A DNA stretch of 44,478 nucleotides from Oscillospiraceae bacterium (GCA_003343845.1 QAKK01000036.1:1-44478); one strand, 5' to 3'; shown: positions 8,645 through 16,864, counted from the first letter of the stretch. Program-made: numbers and translations. The notes: generated by a model not told the origin, from the sequence alone.

Positions 8645-9070
8645 TTACGGGCGCTTATATTCCCGATACAGATACCGGATGCCGCGGAAGATCAGAATTG
8701 TCAGCGGAATCGGGTAGCAGAAAATCCACCCGAGCACCCACAGCCAGGTGCGGCGTTTTTTCACCGGCACGGGCGGGATGTACCGCAGCAGCACCGTCGG
8801 GTCAAACTCGGGCTCGGCGGCTTTGCCTGCCTCTTTTGCGGCAGGCATATAGCCGCAGTCCGGGCAGGCGGCGGAGAAATAGCGCTTGCCGCAGCGCGGG
8901 CAGTTTTTCGCCGTCTCGCCCGCCTTCACGCCGCAGTTCGGACAGTACATGCCGGTATCAAAGATCGTGCCGCAGTTGTTGCACTTGGTTTCAAATTGAT
9001 TGGCACCGCAGGCGTCGCAGGTCGTTGCCGTGTCGCTTGCCTCCGTGCCGCAGAACGGACAGATTTTCAT
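8645..9070 (-). CDS. Zinc-ribbon protein with one C-terminal membrane segment
   Basis: The 141-residue product has six CxxC knuckles in the first 75 residues: CPFC/CDAC, CNNC/CPNC and CPRC/CPDC. These fit three consecutive zinc ribbons. A linker rich in Ala, Glu and Pro follows, then a hydrophobic segment (WLWVLGWIFCYPIPLTILIF) and a basic tail. The start at 9070 is chosen because GAGGAAA precedes it. An upstream in-frame start at 9157 would cross the terminator of the neighbouring operon. The role is unknown. Such proteins are common in Clostridia and may bind partners at the membrane. Confidence 0.75.
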   Translation of the reverse strand: MKICPFCGTEASDTATTCDACGANQFETKCNNCGTIFDTGMYCPNCGVKAGETAKNCPRCGKRYFSAACPDCGYMPAAKEAGKAAEPEFDPTVLLRYIPPVPVKKRRTWLWVLGWIFCYPIPLTILIFRGIRYLYREYKRP

Positions 9071-9140
9071 TGTGTTTCCTCGCTTGGTTGAATCAGCTCC
9101 AGCATACACGAAAGCCGGGAAAATGTCAAGGGGGTAACCC

Positions 9141-9172
9141 AAAAAGCGAACCGCCAAAGCGGTTCGCTTTTT
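9141..9172 (-). terminator. Terminator of the etfB-etfA-lactate dehydrogenase operon
   Basis: The 14-bp arms AAAAAGCGAACCGC and GCGGTTCGCTTTTT (9141-9154 and 9159-9172) surround a 4-nt loop, just downstream of the minus-strand dehydrogenase stop at 9184. Confidence 0.88.
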
Positions 9173-9183
9173 TAGTTGAGGGA

Positions 9184-10581
9184 TCAGTAGCAGATCTTGC
9201 CCGGATTCAGGATGTTCTTCGGGTCAAACGCAGCCTTGATGCCGCGCATGAGCGCGGTCTGCGTGTCGCCGTACTGCGCCTGCATATAGCGCTTCTTGGC
9301 GTAGCCGATGCCGTGCTCGCCCGAGACGAGACCGCCGAGCTGCTCCGCCTTTTCATACATGCGGTCGAAGCAGCGGGCGAGTTTTTCTTCCCATGCCGCC
9401 GCATCGAGATCGTCGCGGCAGATGTAGACGTGCAGGTTGCCGTCGCCCGCGTGCCCGAAGCTGGGGATGCGGATGCCCTCCGCGTCGGCAATCTCATGCG
9501 TGAATTTGATAAACTCGTCCACGCGGCTGCGCGGCACGACCACGTCGCACTCATCCATCTCGGTGGTCGATGCTTTGATGGCTTCGAGGAAGGCGCCGCG
9601 CGCGCTCCAGACCGATTTCTTGCGCTCCTCGGTGTCCACGATGTAGGCATCGAGTGCGCCGAGCGAATCCAGGCAGAGGTCGGCGACCGTGTGCATGTCG
9701 TGCTCGACCTGCGCGTCGGTATTGCCGTCGAAGGTCAGCAGGATGTAGGCATCATTCTTCGTGTCGGGAAACTTCTTGCCGAGGTAGCTCTCGGAGAAGA
9801 GAATCGTGTCGCGGGACATATACTCGATCGCGGTCGGGATGACTTTGGAGCGGATGATCTTCGGCACCGCCTCGATCGCGGTCTTCATGTCGGGGAAGGG
9901 CACAAGCAGGCTGATCGAGGATTTCGGCAGGGGCAGCAGCTTCAGCACTGCCTCGGTGATGACGGCAAGCGTGCCCTCCGCACCGATCAGGAGGTCCTTG
10001 AGTGCATAGCCCGAGCTGTTTTTGACGACCTTGGAGCCGAACTGCACGATCTCGCCGTTCGGCAGGACGGCGGTCAGCGCGCGCACATAGTCGCGGGTCA
10101 CGCCGTATTTTACGGCACGCATGCCGCCTGCGTTGGTCGAGATGTTGCCGCCGATGGTGGCGGATTTTTCACCCGGATCGGGGGGATAGAAGAAGTCGTG
10201 CTCCTCCACGTAGGCGGCAAGCTCCATCAGCAGCACGCCAGGCTGTACCGTGATCGTGAGGTTGTCTTCATCCAGCTCGAGAATTTTGTTCATCGCTGTG
10301 GTGACCAGCAGAATACCGCCCTCCACCGGCACGGCAGAGCCGACCAGCCCCGTGCCGCTGCCGCGTACCGTGACCGGGATGTTCTCCCGATAGGCGTATT
10401 TCATCACCGCGGACACTTCCTCGGTGGAGTGTACAAACACAAGCGCGTCCGGCATATGGCTGACGCCGCCCAGCTCGTCATGGCTGTAGTCCTCGCTGAT
10501 CGCGTCGCCGATGAGCAGATTCTCCGCGCCGACGATTGCGCCGAGCGCCGCCGCATCGTTTGCGTCAAACTTCTTATACAT
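9184..10581 (-). CDS. lctD: FAD-linked lactate (2-hydroxyacid) dehydrogenase, LctD/GlcD type
   Basis: The 465-residue flavoprotein oxidises a 2-hydroxyacid, most likely lactate, and passes electrons to the Etf encoded upstream in the operon. The FAD-binding type 4 domain shows VRGSGTGLVGSAVPVEGG, PPDPGEKSATIGGNISTNAGG and LLIGAEGTLAVITEA. The C-terminal oxidase domain shows SFGHAGDGNLHVYI, SGEHGIGYAKKRYM and FDPKNILNPGKI. The start at 10581 follows AAAGGAGAA, and the gene overlaps the etfA 3' end by 8 nt. With EtfB and Fe-S-containing EtfA the set matches LctBCD of Acetobacterium woodii, which couples lactate oxidation to NAD and ferredoxin. Glycolate or another 2-hydroxyacid cannot be excluded as substrate. 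Confidence 0.87.
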   Translation of the reverse strand: MYKKFDANDAAALGAIVGAENLLIGDAISEDYSHDELGGVSHMPDALVFVHSTEEVSAVMKYAYRENIPVTVRGSGTGLVGSAVPVEGGILLVTTAMNKILELDEDNLTITVQPGVLLMELAAYVEEHDFFYPPDPGEKSATIGGNISTNAGGMRAVKYGVTRDYVRALTAVLPNGEIVQFGSKVVKNSSGYALKDLLIGAEGTLAVITEAVLKLLPLPKSSISLLVPFPDMKTAIEAVPKIIRSKVIPTAIEYMSRDTILFSESYLGKKFPDTKNDAYILLTFDGNTDAQVEHDMHTVADLCLDSLGALDAYIVDTEERKKSVWSARGAFLEAIKASTTEMDECDVVVPRSRVDEFIKFTHEIADAEGIRIPSFGHAGDGNLHVYICRDDLDAAAWEEKLARCFDRMYEKAEQLGGLVSGEHGIGYAKKRYMQAQYGDTQTALMRGIKAAFDPKNILNPGKICY

Positions 10582-11779
10582 GGCCGTTCTCCTTTGCATT
10601 GATCTTTTCGAGCAGCAGGGGGACGATCGCATTCAGATCGCCCACGATGCCGTAATGCGCCACGTCGAAGATCGGCGCGTGCGGATCCGTGTTGATGGCG
10701 ATGATGCAGTCGGAGGACTTCATGCCGGCGGCAAACTGCACCGCCCCCGAGATGCCGAGGCAGATGATCAGCTTCGGCTTGACGGTTCTGCCCGAGAGAC
10801 CGATCTGCTGCTTGGCGTCAAAGATGTTCTCCTCGACGAGCGGGCGCGTGCAGGCGACCACGCCGCCGAGCGCGTCGGCAAGTGCCTTTGCCATCTCGCG
10901 GTTCTGCTCGCTCTTCGCGCCTCTGCCGACGGCGACGATGACATCCGCCTCGGAGATGTCCACGTCCTTTGGCTTCTCGGTCTTGAAGAGCACGTCGATC
11001 GCGCTTTGCAGCTTCGACGCGGCAATCTCCATTTTCACGATCTCGCCGTGCGCCTCGGCAGTCGGCTTCGGCTCTGTGAAGACCTTGTAGCGCGCCGTGC
11101 AGAACTGCGGGCGGCAGTCGGGTGAGATGATCTGCGCCATGATGTTGCCGCCGAAGGCGGGGCGGATCTGGACGAGGTCGGTGTTCTCCTTCATTTCCAG
11201 CACCGTGCAGTCTGCGGTGAGACCTGCGCGGCAGCGTGCCGCAACGCGGGGCGCAAGCTGTCTGCCGAGATTGGTCGCACCGACGAGAATGCTCGACGGC
11301 TTGATTTTGTCAATGAAATCGCAGAATGCTGCGGTGTATGGCTCAATGCGGAAGTCGGCAAGCGCCGCGTTATCGTAGACGAAAATTTTGTCTGCGCCGT
11401 AGTGCAGGAGCTTTTCCGCACAGGCGGAAACGTTGTGCCCGAGCAGCAGCGCGTAGACCGGGTGACCGGTCACGGCGGCAAGTTCACGCGCCTTGCCGAG
11501 CAGCTCATAGGTCACGCGGTGAATTTTGTCGCCGTCGTGATCGACAAAGACGCAAACGCCGCGCCAGAGCGACTTGTCCACGGTGGGGCGGACGTCGCCC
11601 TCGACAAATTCCATCACGCCCTTCGGACCTTTTTTCACACAGAGCTTGCACATTTTGCAGGCTGCGCTGATCTCGAGCTTTGTGCCGTCATAGCTGAGCG
11701 CGCCGAACGGGCAGACCGCGGTCAGCGCCTTCGCCGTCTCGGCATTGACAAGATTCTGATTGATTTTAAGCTGTCCCAT
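10574..11779 (-). CDS. etfA: Electron transfer flavoprotein alpha subunit with N-terminal Fe-S domain
   Basis: This 401-residue EtfA carries a ferredoxin-like extension. Cys23 (AVCPFGAL), Cys41, Cys44 and Cys47 (CKMCKLC) could hold one [4Fe-4S] cluster, and the cysteine that would start a second cluster is Gly (VKKGPKG). The Etf alpha/beta domain and the C-terminal FAD domain follow, the latter with AVGRGAKSEQN, ACTRPLVEE, QIGLSGRTVKP and CLGISGAVQF. The start at 11779 follows GAGGAGG, 11 nt after the etfB stop. An earlier TTG at 11794 lies upstream of that ribosome site. An Fe-S EtfA is characteristic of confurcating lactate dehydrogenase complexes (LctC). Confidence 0.9.
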   Translation of the reverse strand: MGQLKINQNLVNAETAKALTAVCPFGALSYDGTKLEISAACKMCKLCVKKGPKGVMEFVEGDVRPTVDKSLWRGVCVFVDHDGDKIHRVTYELLGKARELAAVTGHPVYALLLGHNVSACAEKLLHYGADKIFVYDNAALADFRIEPYTAAFCDFIDKIKPSSILVGATNLGRQLAPRVAARCRAGLTADCTVLEMKENTDLVQIRPAFGGNIMAQIISPDCRPQFCTARYKVFTEPKPTAEAHGEIVKMEIAASKLQSAIDVLFKTEKPKDVDISEADVIVAVGRGAKSEQNREMAKALADALGGVVACTRPLVEENIFDAKQQIGLSGRTVKPKLIICLGISGAVQFAAGMKSSDCIIAINTDPHAPIFDVAHYGIVGDLNAIVPLLLEKINAKENGHV

Positions 11780-11790
11780 GTCGCCCCTCC

Positions 11791-12579
11791 TCAAATCAGC
11801 TTGCGGTCGACAAGCAGGTCAAAGATACCCTCCGCCTGCTCTGCCGCGCTGCCGGTGATGCTGCGTTTTTCGGTGTTTTTCTCGGGCGGGAAGATCCGCT
11901 CGACCTGGGTTGCCGAGCCGGCAAGCCCGTAGTGCTTTTCGTTCTGATCGGCGAAGTCCGCAAAGGAGAGAAAGCGTACCAGCTCGTCGCCGACGGTCTT
12001 CTTCACCTTGTAGGAGGGCAGACGCGGCGAGTTGATGTCGCCGTCCACGCAGAGCAGGCAAGGGAGCTTGATGCTCTCCTTGACGATCTTGTCGTCAAGG
12101 CTCGTCGTGACGAAGACCACGCCGTCCTCCACAGCGTCCACCGAGAGGACGTTTGCCGCATGCGGCACGCCGAGATATTCGGCAAGCTCCGCACCGACCT
12201 GCGCCGTGTCGCCGTCGGTGGTCTGCTTGCCGCAGATGATGAGGTCAAAATTGCCCGCCGCGCGCACGCCCTGCGAGAGCGTATAGGCGGTTGCCAGCAC
12301 GTCCGCGCCCGCAAACTTGCGGTCGCTGAGCACCGTGCCGCGTACAGCGCCCATGCAGATGGATTCGAGGATCACGCTTTTCGCCTGCGGGGGACCCATC
12401 GTAATGGTCTCCACCGTGCCGCCGTGCGCCTCGACAAGGTCAAGCGCAAGCTCGATCCCGTACAGGTCGTAGGGGTTCATCTTGCTTGCCACGCCGTCGC
12501 GCTTCAGCACGCCCGTAACGGGATCGACCTCCACATTGCTCGAACCGGGGACCTGCTTGACGCATACAAGAATATTCAT
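11791..12579 (-). CDS. etfB: Electron transfer flavoprotein beta subunit, bifurcating type
   Basis: The 262-residue EtfB begins MNILVCVKQVPGSS and carries MNPYDLYGIELAL and the stretch GKQTTDGDTAQVGAELAEYLG, the form typical of bifurcating Etfs that bind FAD and NAD in this subunit. It is the first gene of the operon. GGAGGT sits 5 nt before the start, and a consensus promoter lies upstream. The C-terminal tail after FADFADQNEKHYG is usual for the family. Confidence 0.92.
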   Translation of the reverse strand: MNILVCVKQVPGSSNVEVDPVTGVLKRDGVASKMNPYDLYGIELALDLVEAHGGTVETITMGPPQAKSVILESICMGAVRGTVLSDRKFAGADVLATAYTLSQGVRAAGNFDLIICGKQTTDGDTAQVGAELAEYLGVPHAANVLSVDAVEDGVVFVTTSLDDKIVKESIKLPCLLCVDGDINSPRLPSYKVKKTVGDELVRFLSFADFADQNEKHYGLAGSATQVERIFPPEKNTEKRSITGSAAEQAEGIFDLLVDRKLI

Positions 12580-12641
12580 ACAGTACCTCCGTTCCGGCTT
12601 TGCAAAATATGCATCACCGGCTGAATTTTTTTCACGAGTTC

Positions 12642-12670
12642 ATTATAACAAATTAAATCGGGCTTGACAA
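12642..12670 (-). promoter_or_regulatory. Promoter of the etfB-etfA-lactate dehydrogenase operon
   Basis: On the minus strand, TTGTCA (12670-12665) and TATAAT (12647-12642) are separated by 17 nt, about 65 nt upstream of etfB. Next to it, CACT-N5-AGTG (about 12682-12694) forms a small inverted repeat upstream of the -35 box that could be a regulator site. Confidence 0.8.
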
Positions 12671-12756
12671 TACAAAAATCGCACTTTTTTAGTGAAAATG
12701 CATAGTTTGTTATAAATTTATCGTTAATATTTCTACAATATGCTCAAATGCGGCAC

Positions 12757-12785
12757 TTGACAAAAACGTTGGTATATGGTATCCT
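12757..12785 (+). promoter_or_regulatory. Promoter of the Crp-type regulator and importer operon
   Basis: A consensus TTGACA (12757-12762) is followed after 17 nt by TATCCT (12780-12785). The predicted start of transcription, near 12792, falls inside the palindrome at 12791-12806. Confidence 0.65.
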
Positions 12786-12790
12786 TATAG

Positions 12791-12806
12791 TGTCTCAAAT
12801 GAGACA
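12791..12806. promoter_or_regulatory. Candidate Crp/Fnr-type operator
   Basis: The perfect palindrome TGTCTCA-AA-TGAGACA spans 16 bp, the usual size of Crp-family sites (TGTGA-N6-TCACA form). It lies over the predicted transcription start of the regulator's own gene, which suggests autorepression. The core CTCAAATG recurs at 12743-12750, just upstream of the -35 box, 51 bp away. Confidence 0.6.
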
Positions 12807-12822
12807 AAACGGAGGTGGCGAA

Positions 12823-13506
12823 ATGTCCTGCGATCAGGCATGCTTTGCAGCGGCGCTGGCGGTCGTATTCGGCATTCTGCCGGATGCGGTGCGTGTCTCG
12901 GAGATTCTCGCCATGCCCGGCGTGCAGACGGCGGATTTTGCAGACGGCGATGAGATCTTTGCCGACGGCACGCCAGCCGCACTCGGCGTGCTGGTGCGCG
13001 GCGGCGCGGAGATCGTCCGCACAAGCGGCGCGGACGGTGAAGTATTGCTCCGGACGGTTGCTGCGGGCGATGCGTTCGGCGCGGCGACGCTCTTCTGTGC
13101 GGAAAGCGCCGGGACGCGTGTGCGTGCAAAGGGCGATGCCCGCGCGGTCTTTCTGCCGCGGTCGGCAGTGGAGGCGGTTTTCGCCGCCGATCCGCGCACC
13201 GCAGTCGGGTACATCACCTTTCTCTCCGAAAAGATCGCGTTTCTCAACGCGCGGCTTGCCACGTTCACGGCGGAGAATGCCGAGGCGCGGCTCGCGGGGT
13301 ATATCCTGCGTGCATCCGGCAGCAGCGACGCCTTCACGCCGGGGATGCCGCTCTCGCGCCTTGCGGAGCTGCTCGGACTGGGGCGCGCGTCGCTCTACCG
13401 CGCGCTTGACGCGCTCTGCGCCGCCGGCGCCATCGAAAAGGAACAAAGAAAAATTTATATAAAGAAACGCGCGTATCTTGCGCGCGTTTCGGGAGGAACA
13501 ACATGA
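12823..13506 (+). CDS. Crp/Fnr family transcriptional regulator
   Basis: The 227-residue protein has a cyclic-nucleotide-binding-like beta-roll (about 25-120, with FADGDEIFADG, LGVLVRGGAEIVR and AAGDAFGAATLF), a dimerisation helix, and a C-terminal winged helix (about 155-220: PLSRLAELLGLGRASLYRALDAL). GGAGGT lies 6 nt before the ATG at 12823. No Fe-S cysteine cluster of Fnr type is seen at the N-terminus, although Cys4 and Cys8 are present, so the effector is unknown. The gene overlaps the binding-protein gene by ATGA and is divergent from the etfB operon, which it may also control. Confidence 0.85.
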   Translation: MSCDQACFAAALAVVFGILPDAVRVSEILAMPGVQTADFADGDEIFADGTPAALGVLVRGGAEIVRTSGADGEVLLRTVAAGDAFGAATLFCAESAGTRVRAKGDARAVFLPRSAVEAVFAADPRTAVGYITFLSEKIAFLNARLATFTAENAEARLAGYILRASGSSDAFTPGMPLSRLAELLGLGRASLYRALDALCAAGAIEKEQRKIYIKKRAYLARVSGGTT

Positions 13507-14549
13507 AAAAGATTCTGGCACTTTTACTCACACTCTGCATGCTTGCGGCGCTTGCCGCCTGCGGCACCGAACCGGCAGTGACCGAGCCGACCGGCGACAC
13601 AACGACCGAGCCTGCGGTCTCCACCGAGGATACGACTGCATCGACCGAACCCGAAAGGACCCCCGCGTCCTACAGCGTGGCTACCCTGAAGGGACCCACC
13701 GGTATGGGGCTTGCGTCCCTGATGGACAAGGCGGCAAAGGGCGAGACTGCCAACACCTATGCTTTCACGCTGGCGGGCGACCCCACGGCAGTCAGCGCAT
13801 CGGTCATCAATGGTGAGGTGGACATCGCCTGTGTGCCGGTCAACCTCGCAAGCGTGCTGTACACGAAGACAAACGGCGCATATGTCTGCGTCGCCGTCAA
13901 CACGCTCGGCGTGCTGCACATCCTCGAAAACGGCAACAGCGTGCAGAGCATTGCCGATCTTGAGGGCAAGACGCTCTACGCAACGGGGCTCGGCGCAACG
14001 CCCGAGTATATTCTCAACTACATTCTCGAAAAGAACGGTCTTACCGGCAAGGTGACTGTTGAATACAAGACCGAGCACAGCGAGCTTGCCGCACTGCTGG
14101 CAAGCGGCGATGTGAAGCTCGCCATGCTGCCCGAGCCGAACGTGACCTCTGCGATGATGCAGAACAGCGATCTGCGCCTCGCGCTCGACCTCACCGCCGA
14201 GTGGGGCAAGGTCAGCGACACGAGCGCCGTGCAGGGCTGTGTGATCGTGAAGAAGGCGGCGATCGAGGCAAATCCCGATGCATTTGCGGATTTCCTTGCC
14301 GATTATGCGGCAAGCGTGGAATTTGTCAATGCCAATGTCGAGGACGCGGCTGCATTCTGCGAGACCTATGGCATCGTGCCGAAGGCGGCGGTGGCGATGC
14401 GTGCATACCCCAACTGCAATATCGTGTTTGTCACGGGCGCGGAGATGAAGGCATCGCTGTCGGCGTTCCTCGGCGTGCTCTATGATGCAAATCCCGCGTC
14501 GATCGGCGGCGCGCTGCCTGCCGACGATTTCTACTACGGTGCGGAGTAA
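13503..14549 (+). CDS. NitT/TauT-type ABC transporter substrate-binding lipoprotein
   Basis: The 348-residue protein has a lipoprotein signal (lipobox LAAC, Cys20), a linker rich in Thr and Glu (about 22-55) and a type 2 periplasmic-binding fold: SVATLKGPTGMGLASLMDKA, INGEVDIACVPVNLASVLY, ADLEGKTLYATGLGATPEY, and the hinge-side LLASGDVKLAMLPEPNV. This pattern fits the nitrate/sulfonate/taurine/thiamin-precursor group. The ligand cannot be assigned. It is translationally coupled to the regulator before it and is followed by its permease and ATPase. Confidence 0.85.
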   Translation: MKKILALLLTLCMLAALAACGTEPAVTEPTGDTTTEPAVSTEDTTASTEPERTPASYSVATLKGPTGMGLASLMDKAAKGETANTYAFTLAGDPTAVSASVINGEVDIACVPVNLASVLYTKTNGAYVCVAVNTLGVLHILENGNSVQSIADLEGKTLYATGLGATPEYILNYILEKNGLTGKVTVEYKTEHSELAALLASGDVKLAMLPEPNVTSAMMQNSDLRLALDLTAEWGKVSDTSAVQGCVIVKKAAIEANPDAFADFLADYAASVEFVNANVEDAAAFCETYGIVPKAAVAMRAYPNCNIVFVTGAEMKASLSAFLGVLYDANPASIGGALPADDFYYGAE

Positions 14550-15303
14550 GCCGCAGGCACGCCCGCGCATCCTGCGCGTCCTGATCGGGCTGCTCGTGCT
14601 CGCCTTCTGGATCTGCGTGTGGCAGCTTTGTGCTATGGCGGTCGGGCGCGCAGTCGTCCTGCCGTCGCCGCTTGCCGTTGCCGCGCGCTTTGCCGCGCTT
14701 GCGCGCACGGCGGGCTTCTGGCGCGCGCTCGGGGGCTCGCTCTCGCGCGTGACGGCGGGGTATCTCCTCGGCACGCTCGGCGGCATCGCCGTCGGCATCT
14801 GCATGTTCTTTGTGCGCCCGGTGCGCACGCTGCTGTCCCCGCTGCTCACGGTCATCCGTTCCACGCCGGTTGCGTCCTTCATCATTCTCACGCTGGTAAT
14901 GATGAAGAACGCGCACATCCCGACCTTCATCACCTTTCTGATGGTCTTTCCGATGCTGGCGGGTTGCACCTGCAATGCCCTCGGCGAGACCGATCCCACA
15001 CTGCTGGAGGCAGCGGAGATCTACCATGTGCGGGGTTTTGCACGGTTCCGCGCACTGTATCTGCCGTCGATCGAGCCGACGCTGCGTTCCCAGGCGCTGA
15101 CCGCGCTCGGCTTTGCCTGGAAGGCGGGCGTCGCCGCCGAAGTGCTCTGTTATCCGCGGGACTCGATCGGGCTTCATTTGCATGATGCCAAGGCGCATCT
15201 CGAAACGACCGATCTCTTTGCCTATACGCTGCTCGTCATTCTCGTCAGCCTTGCGCTCGAGAAGTGCCTGCGGCTCCTGCTTTCGAGAGGGGGCGCGAAA
15301 TGA
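14539..15303 (+). CDS. NitT/TauT-type ABC transporter permease
   Basis: The product has about six membrane segments and the EAA loop typical of binding-protein-dependent permeases (LLEAAEIYHVRGFARFRALYLPSI). No ATG with a ribosome site exists near the start. GTG at 14539, overlapping the stop of the binding-protein gene by 11 nt, is the best coupled start and gives 254 residues, normal for SsuC/TauC homologues. The segment RSTPVASFIILTLVMMKNA corresponds to the conserved third helix region. The 3' end overlaps the ATPase start by ATGA. Confidence 0.85.
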   Translation: MRSKPQARPRILRVLIGLLVLAFWICVWQLCAMAVGRAVVLPSPLAVAARFAALARTAGFWRALGGSLSRVTAGYLLGTLGGIAVGICMFFVRPVRTLLSPLLTVIRSTPVASFIILTLVMMKNAHIPTFITFLMVFPMLAGCTCNALGETDPTLLEAAEIYHVRGFARFRALYLPSIEPTLRSQALTALGFAWKAGVAAEVLCYPRDSIGLHLHDAKAHLETTDLFAYTLLVILVSLALEKCLRLLLSRGGAK

Positions 15304-15857
15304 GCATCACCTTTGAACATGTGACCAAGCGTTTTGATCGCGCCGTGCTCGACGACTGCACGCTGCATTTTGCCGACGGCAGGATCACCGCGCTCGTCGG
15401 CGAGAGCGGGCGGGGCAAAACCACGGTGCTGCGTCTGATCGCGGGGCTGGAGACGCCGGACAGCGGCACGGTCCGTGCAGACGGCAGGGTCGCGATGCTG
15501 TTTCAGGAGCCGCGGCTCTTCCCGGCGCTCACCGCGCTTGAAAACGTGCGGTTGGCGCAGCCGCAGCATGACCGCGCCGCATCGCTCGATGCGCTCCGCA
15601 TCTGCCGCGCGGCGGCGCTTGTCGACAAGCGCCCGCACGAGATGTCGGGCGGTGAGCGCCAACGGGTCGCCCTCGCGCGCCTGCTTGCCTTCGGCGGCGA
15701 TATTTTGCTGCTTGACGAGCCGTTTTCTGCGTTGGATGCGGCGACCAAGGCGCAGATCATCGCAGATTTGCTTCCGCGTCTTGCGGGCAAAACCGTTGTC
15801 CTCGTCACCCACAATGCGGATGAAGCCGCGCTTGCGGACACACGCATCGAACTGTAG
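15300..15857 (+). CDS. NitT/TauT-type ABC transporter ATPase (short)
   Basis: At 185 residues this is shorter than the usual 240-260 for the SsuB/TauB group because it stops soon after the switch region. Walker A is GESGRGKTT, with Arg where Ser or Cys is common. The Q-loop is MLFQEPRLFP, the signature MSGGERQR, Walker B ILLLDEPFSALD, and the switch VTHNADEAA. All catalytic elements are present, so it is probably functional. The C-terminal extension missing here is variable in the family. It is the last gene of the regulator-importer operon. Confidence 0.88.
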   Translation: MSITFEHVTKRFDRAVLDDCTLHFADGRITALVGESGRGKTTVLRLIAGLETPDSGTVRADGRVAMLFQEPRLFPALTALENVRLAQPQHDRAASLDALRICRAAALVDKRPHEMSGGERQRVALARLLAFGGDILLLDEPFSALDAATKAQIIADLLPRLAGKTVVLVTHNADEAALADTRIEL

Positions 15858-15873
15858 ATTTGTAAAATAAAAA

Positions 15874-15913
15874 CCCCCGGGTGCAAACACTTGTGTTTGT
15901 TGCACCCCGGGGG
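15874..15913. terminator. Bidirectional terminator
   Basis: CCCCCGGGTGCAAACAC (15874-15890) pairs with 15893-15913 with two small bulges. CTTTTGT follows on the plus strand and a TTTTTATTTT run on the minus strand. It ends the importer operon and the minus-strand operon of DarA. The 120 nt up to 16032 hold no gene I can see. Confidence 0.85.
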
Positions 15914-16032
15914 CTTTTGTATGTCGTTTTTGTTATTTGCCGAGTCCGAAAACAGGTCGCTTCATGGAAGATGCCCTCATTGGTGTATGAAAGGTACGGG
16001 GGTGTCCGCCGTGCAGGCGGGGGTTCCCCGGC

Positions 16033-16359
16033 TTACAGCTTGCCCATGTCGGCAACGTCGAGGACAAAGTAGGTCGCGCCGCCGACCGTGATCTCGGGGG
16101 CAACGCCGTCCTTGCGCAGACCGCGCCCGAAGGATTCGGTCGTCGGGACGACCTTCTTGTGCGTGGCGCAGTATTTTTTCAGAATGCCGACAAGCTCCGT
16201 GACGCGGTCGTCCTCCGTGCCGATGAGCAGCGTGGTGTTGCCCACCTGCAGAAAGCCGCCGGTGGTGGACAGCTTGGTCACGGAAAAGCCGCCCGCCGTG
16301 AGCGCGTTTGCCGCGACGGCGCTGTCGTCGTTGTTGATGATCGCAAGGACCAGTTTCAT
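16033..16359 (-). CDS. darA: Cyclic-di-AMP receptor, PII-like (DarA/PstA)
   Basis: The 108-residue protein begins MKLVLAIINNDDSA and carries TKLSTTGGFLQVGNTTLLIG and FGRGLRKDG..ITVGGATYFVLDV, the pattern of the PII-like cyclic-di-AMP-binding trimer (formerly DUF970, YaaQ). In Firmicutes it senses the second messenger through a partner that is still unknown. AGAGGATG precedes the start at 16359. It is the third gene of a minus-strand operon after an ABC exporter and a DUF1854 protein, 16 nt downstream of the latter, which may point to the process it regulates. Confidence 0.9.
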   Translation of the reverse strand: MKLVLAIINNDDSAVAANALTAGGFSVTKLSTTGGFLQVGNTTLLIGTEDDRVTELVGILKKYCATHKKVVPTTESFGRGLRKDGVAPEITVGGATYFVLDVADMGKL

Positions 16360-16375
16360 CAAATCATCCTCTCTG

Positions 16376-16864
16376 TCAGATCTGTGTGCCGAGCACATGC
16401 AGACTGTGTTTGTCAAGCTTGGTGTAATCGGGGATCTCATAGCGGTTGTCGTTGACATCGCGGATCATCACGCGGTTGTCGTAGAACACCTTGATGTCGG
16501 TGTTCAGACGGATCTGAAATTCGCACGGTCCGCGGTCGGTCTCCACCCACCACTTGATGCCGTAGCGTTCGGTCGCATCGTTGACGCGTGTGATCTTCGG
16601 AATCAGATAGTATTCCTCCAGCGCCTCCCGTATGACTGCCTGACTTTCGGGCAGCAGGGTGTCAAGGTCGCGGATGATCGCCTGCTCGATGCCCTCCTCG
16701 TCCAGCAGCGCGATGTATTTGTCGCCGCCGCTGACGGGGAAGAGCCGATGCGGCTCCAGTCTTTTGACCGTCTTGCCGCCGAAGTATTCCATGTCCACAA
16801 GGCAGGTGCCGGCGCGGGTGAACCGCACGCTGTCGCCGCCGACGTAATTTCTTGTCATGTTCAT
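16376..16864 (-). CDS. DUF1854 family protein
   Basis: The 162-residue soluble protein matches DUF1854: an N-terminal acidic/aromatic part (YFGGKTVKRLEPHRLFPVS), EYYLIPKITRVND, GIKWWVETDRGPCEFQIRL, and the terminal RVMIRDVNDNRYEIPDYTKLD. DUF1854 proteins are found beside or fused to type I ABC exporters, and in some bacteria near cyanophycin genes. The biochemical role is unknown. GGAGG lies 6 nt before the start, and the gene follows the ABC exporter stop by 12 nt, so it is probably an accessory subunit. Confidence 0.82.
   Translation of the reverse strand: MNMTRNYVGGDSVRFTRAGTCLVDMEYFGGKTVKRLEPHRLFPVSGGDKYIALLDEEGIEQAIIRDLDTLLPESQAVIREALEEYYLIPKITRVNDATERYGIKWWVETDRGPCEFQIRLNTDIKVFYDNRVMIRDVNDNRYEIPDYTKLDKHSLHVLGTQI

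Noticed and set aside
8698..10602. 634-residue plus-strand open frame opposite the lactate dehydrogenase gene
   Set aside because: Antisense shadow; the minus-strand protein has full FAD-oxidase motifs.
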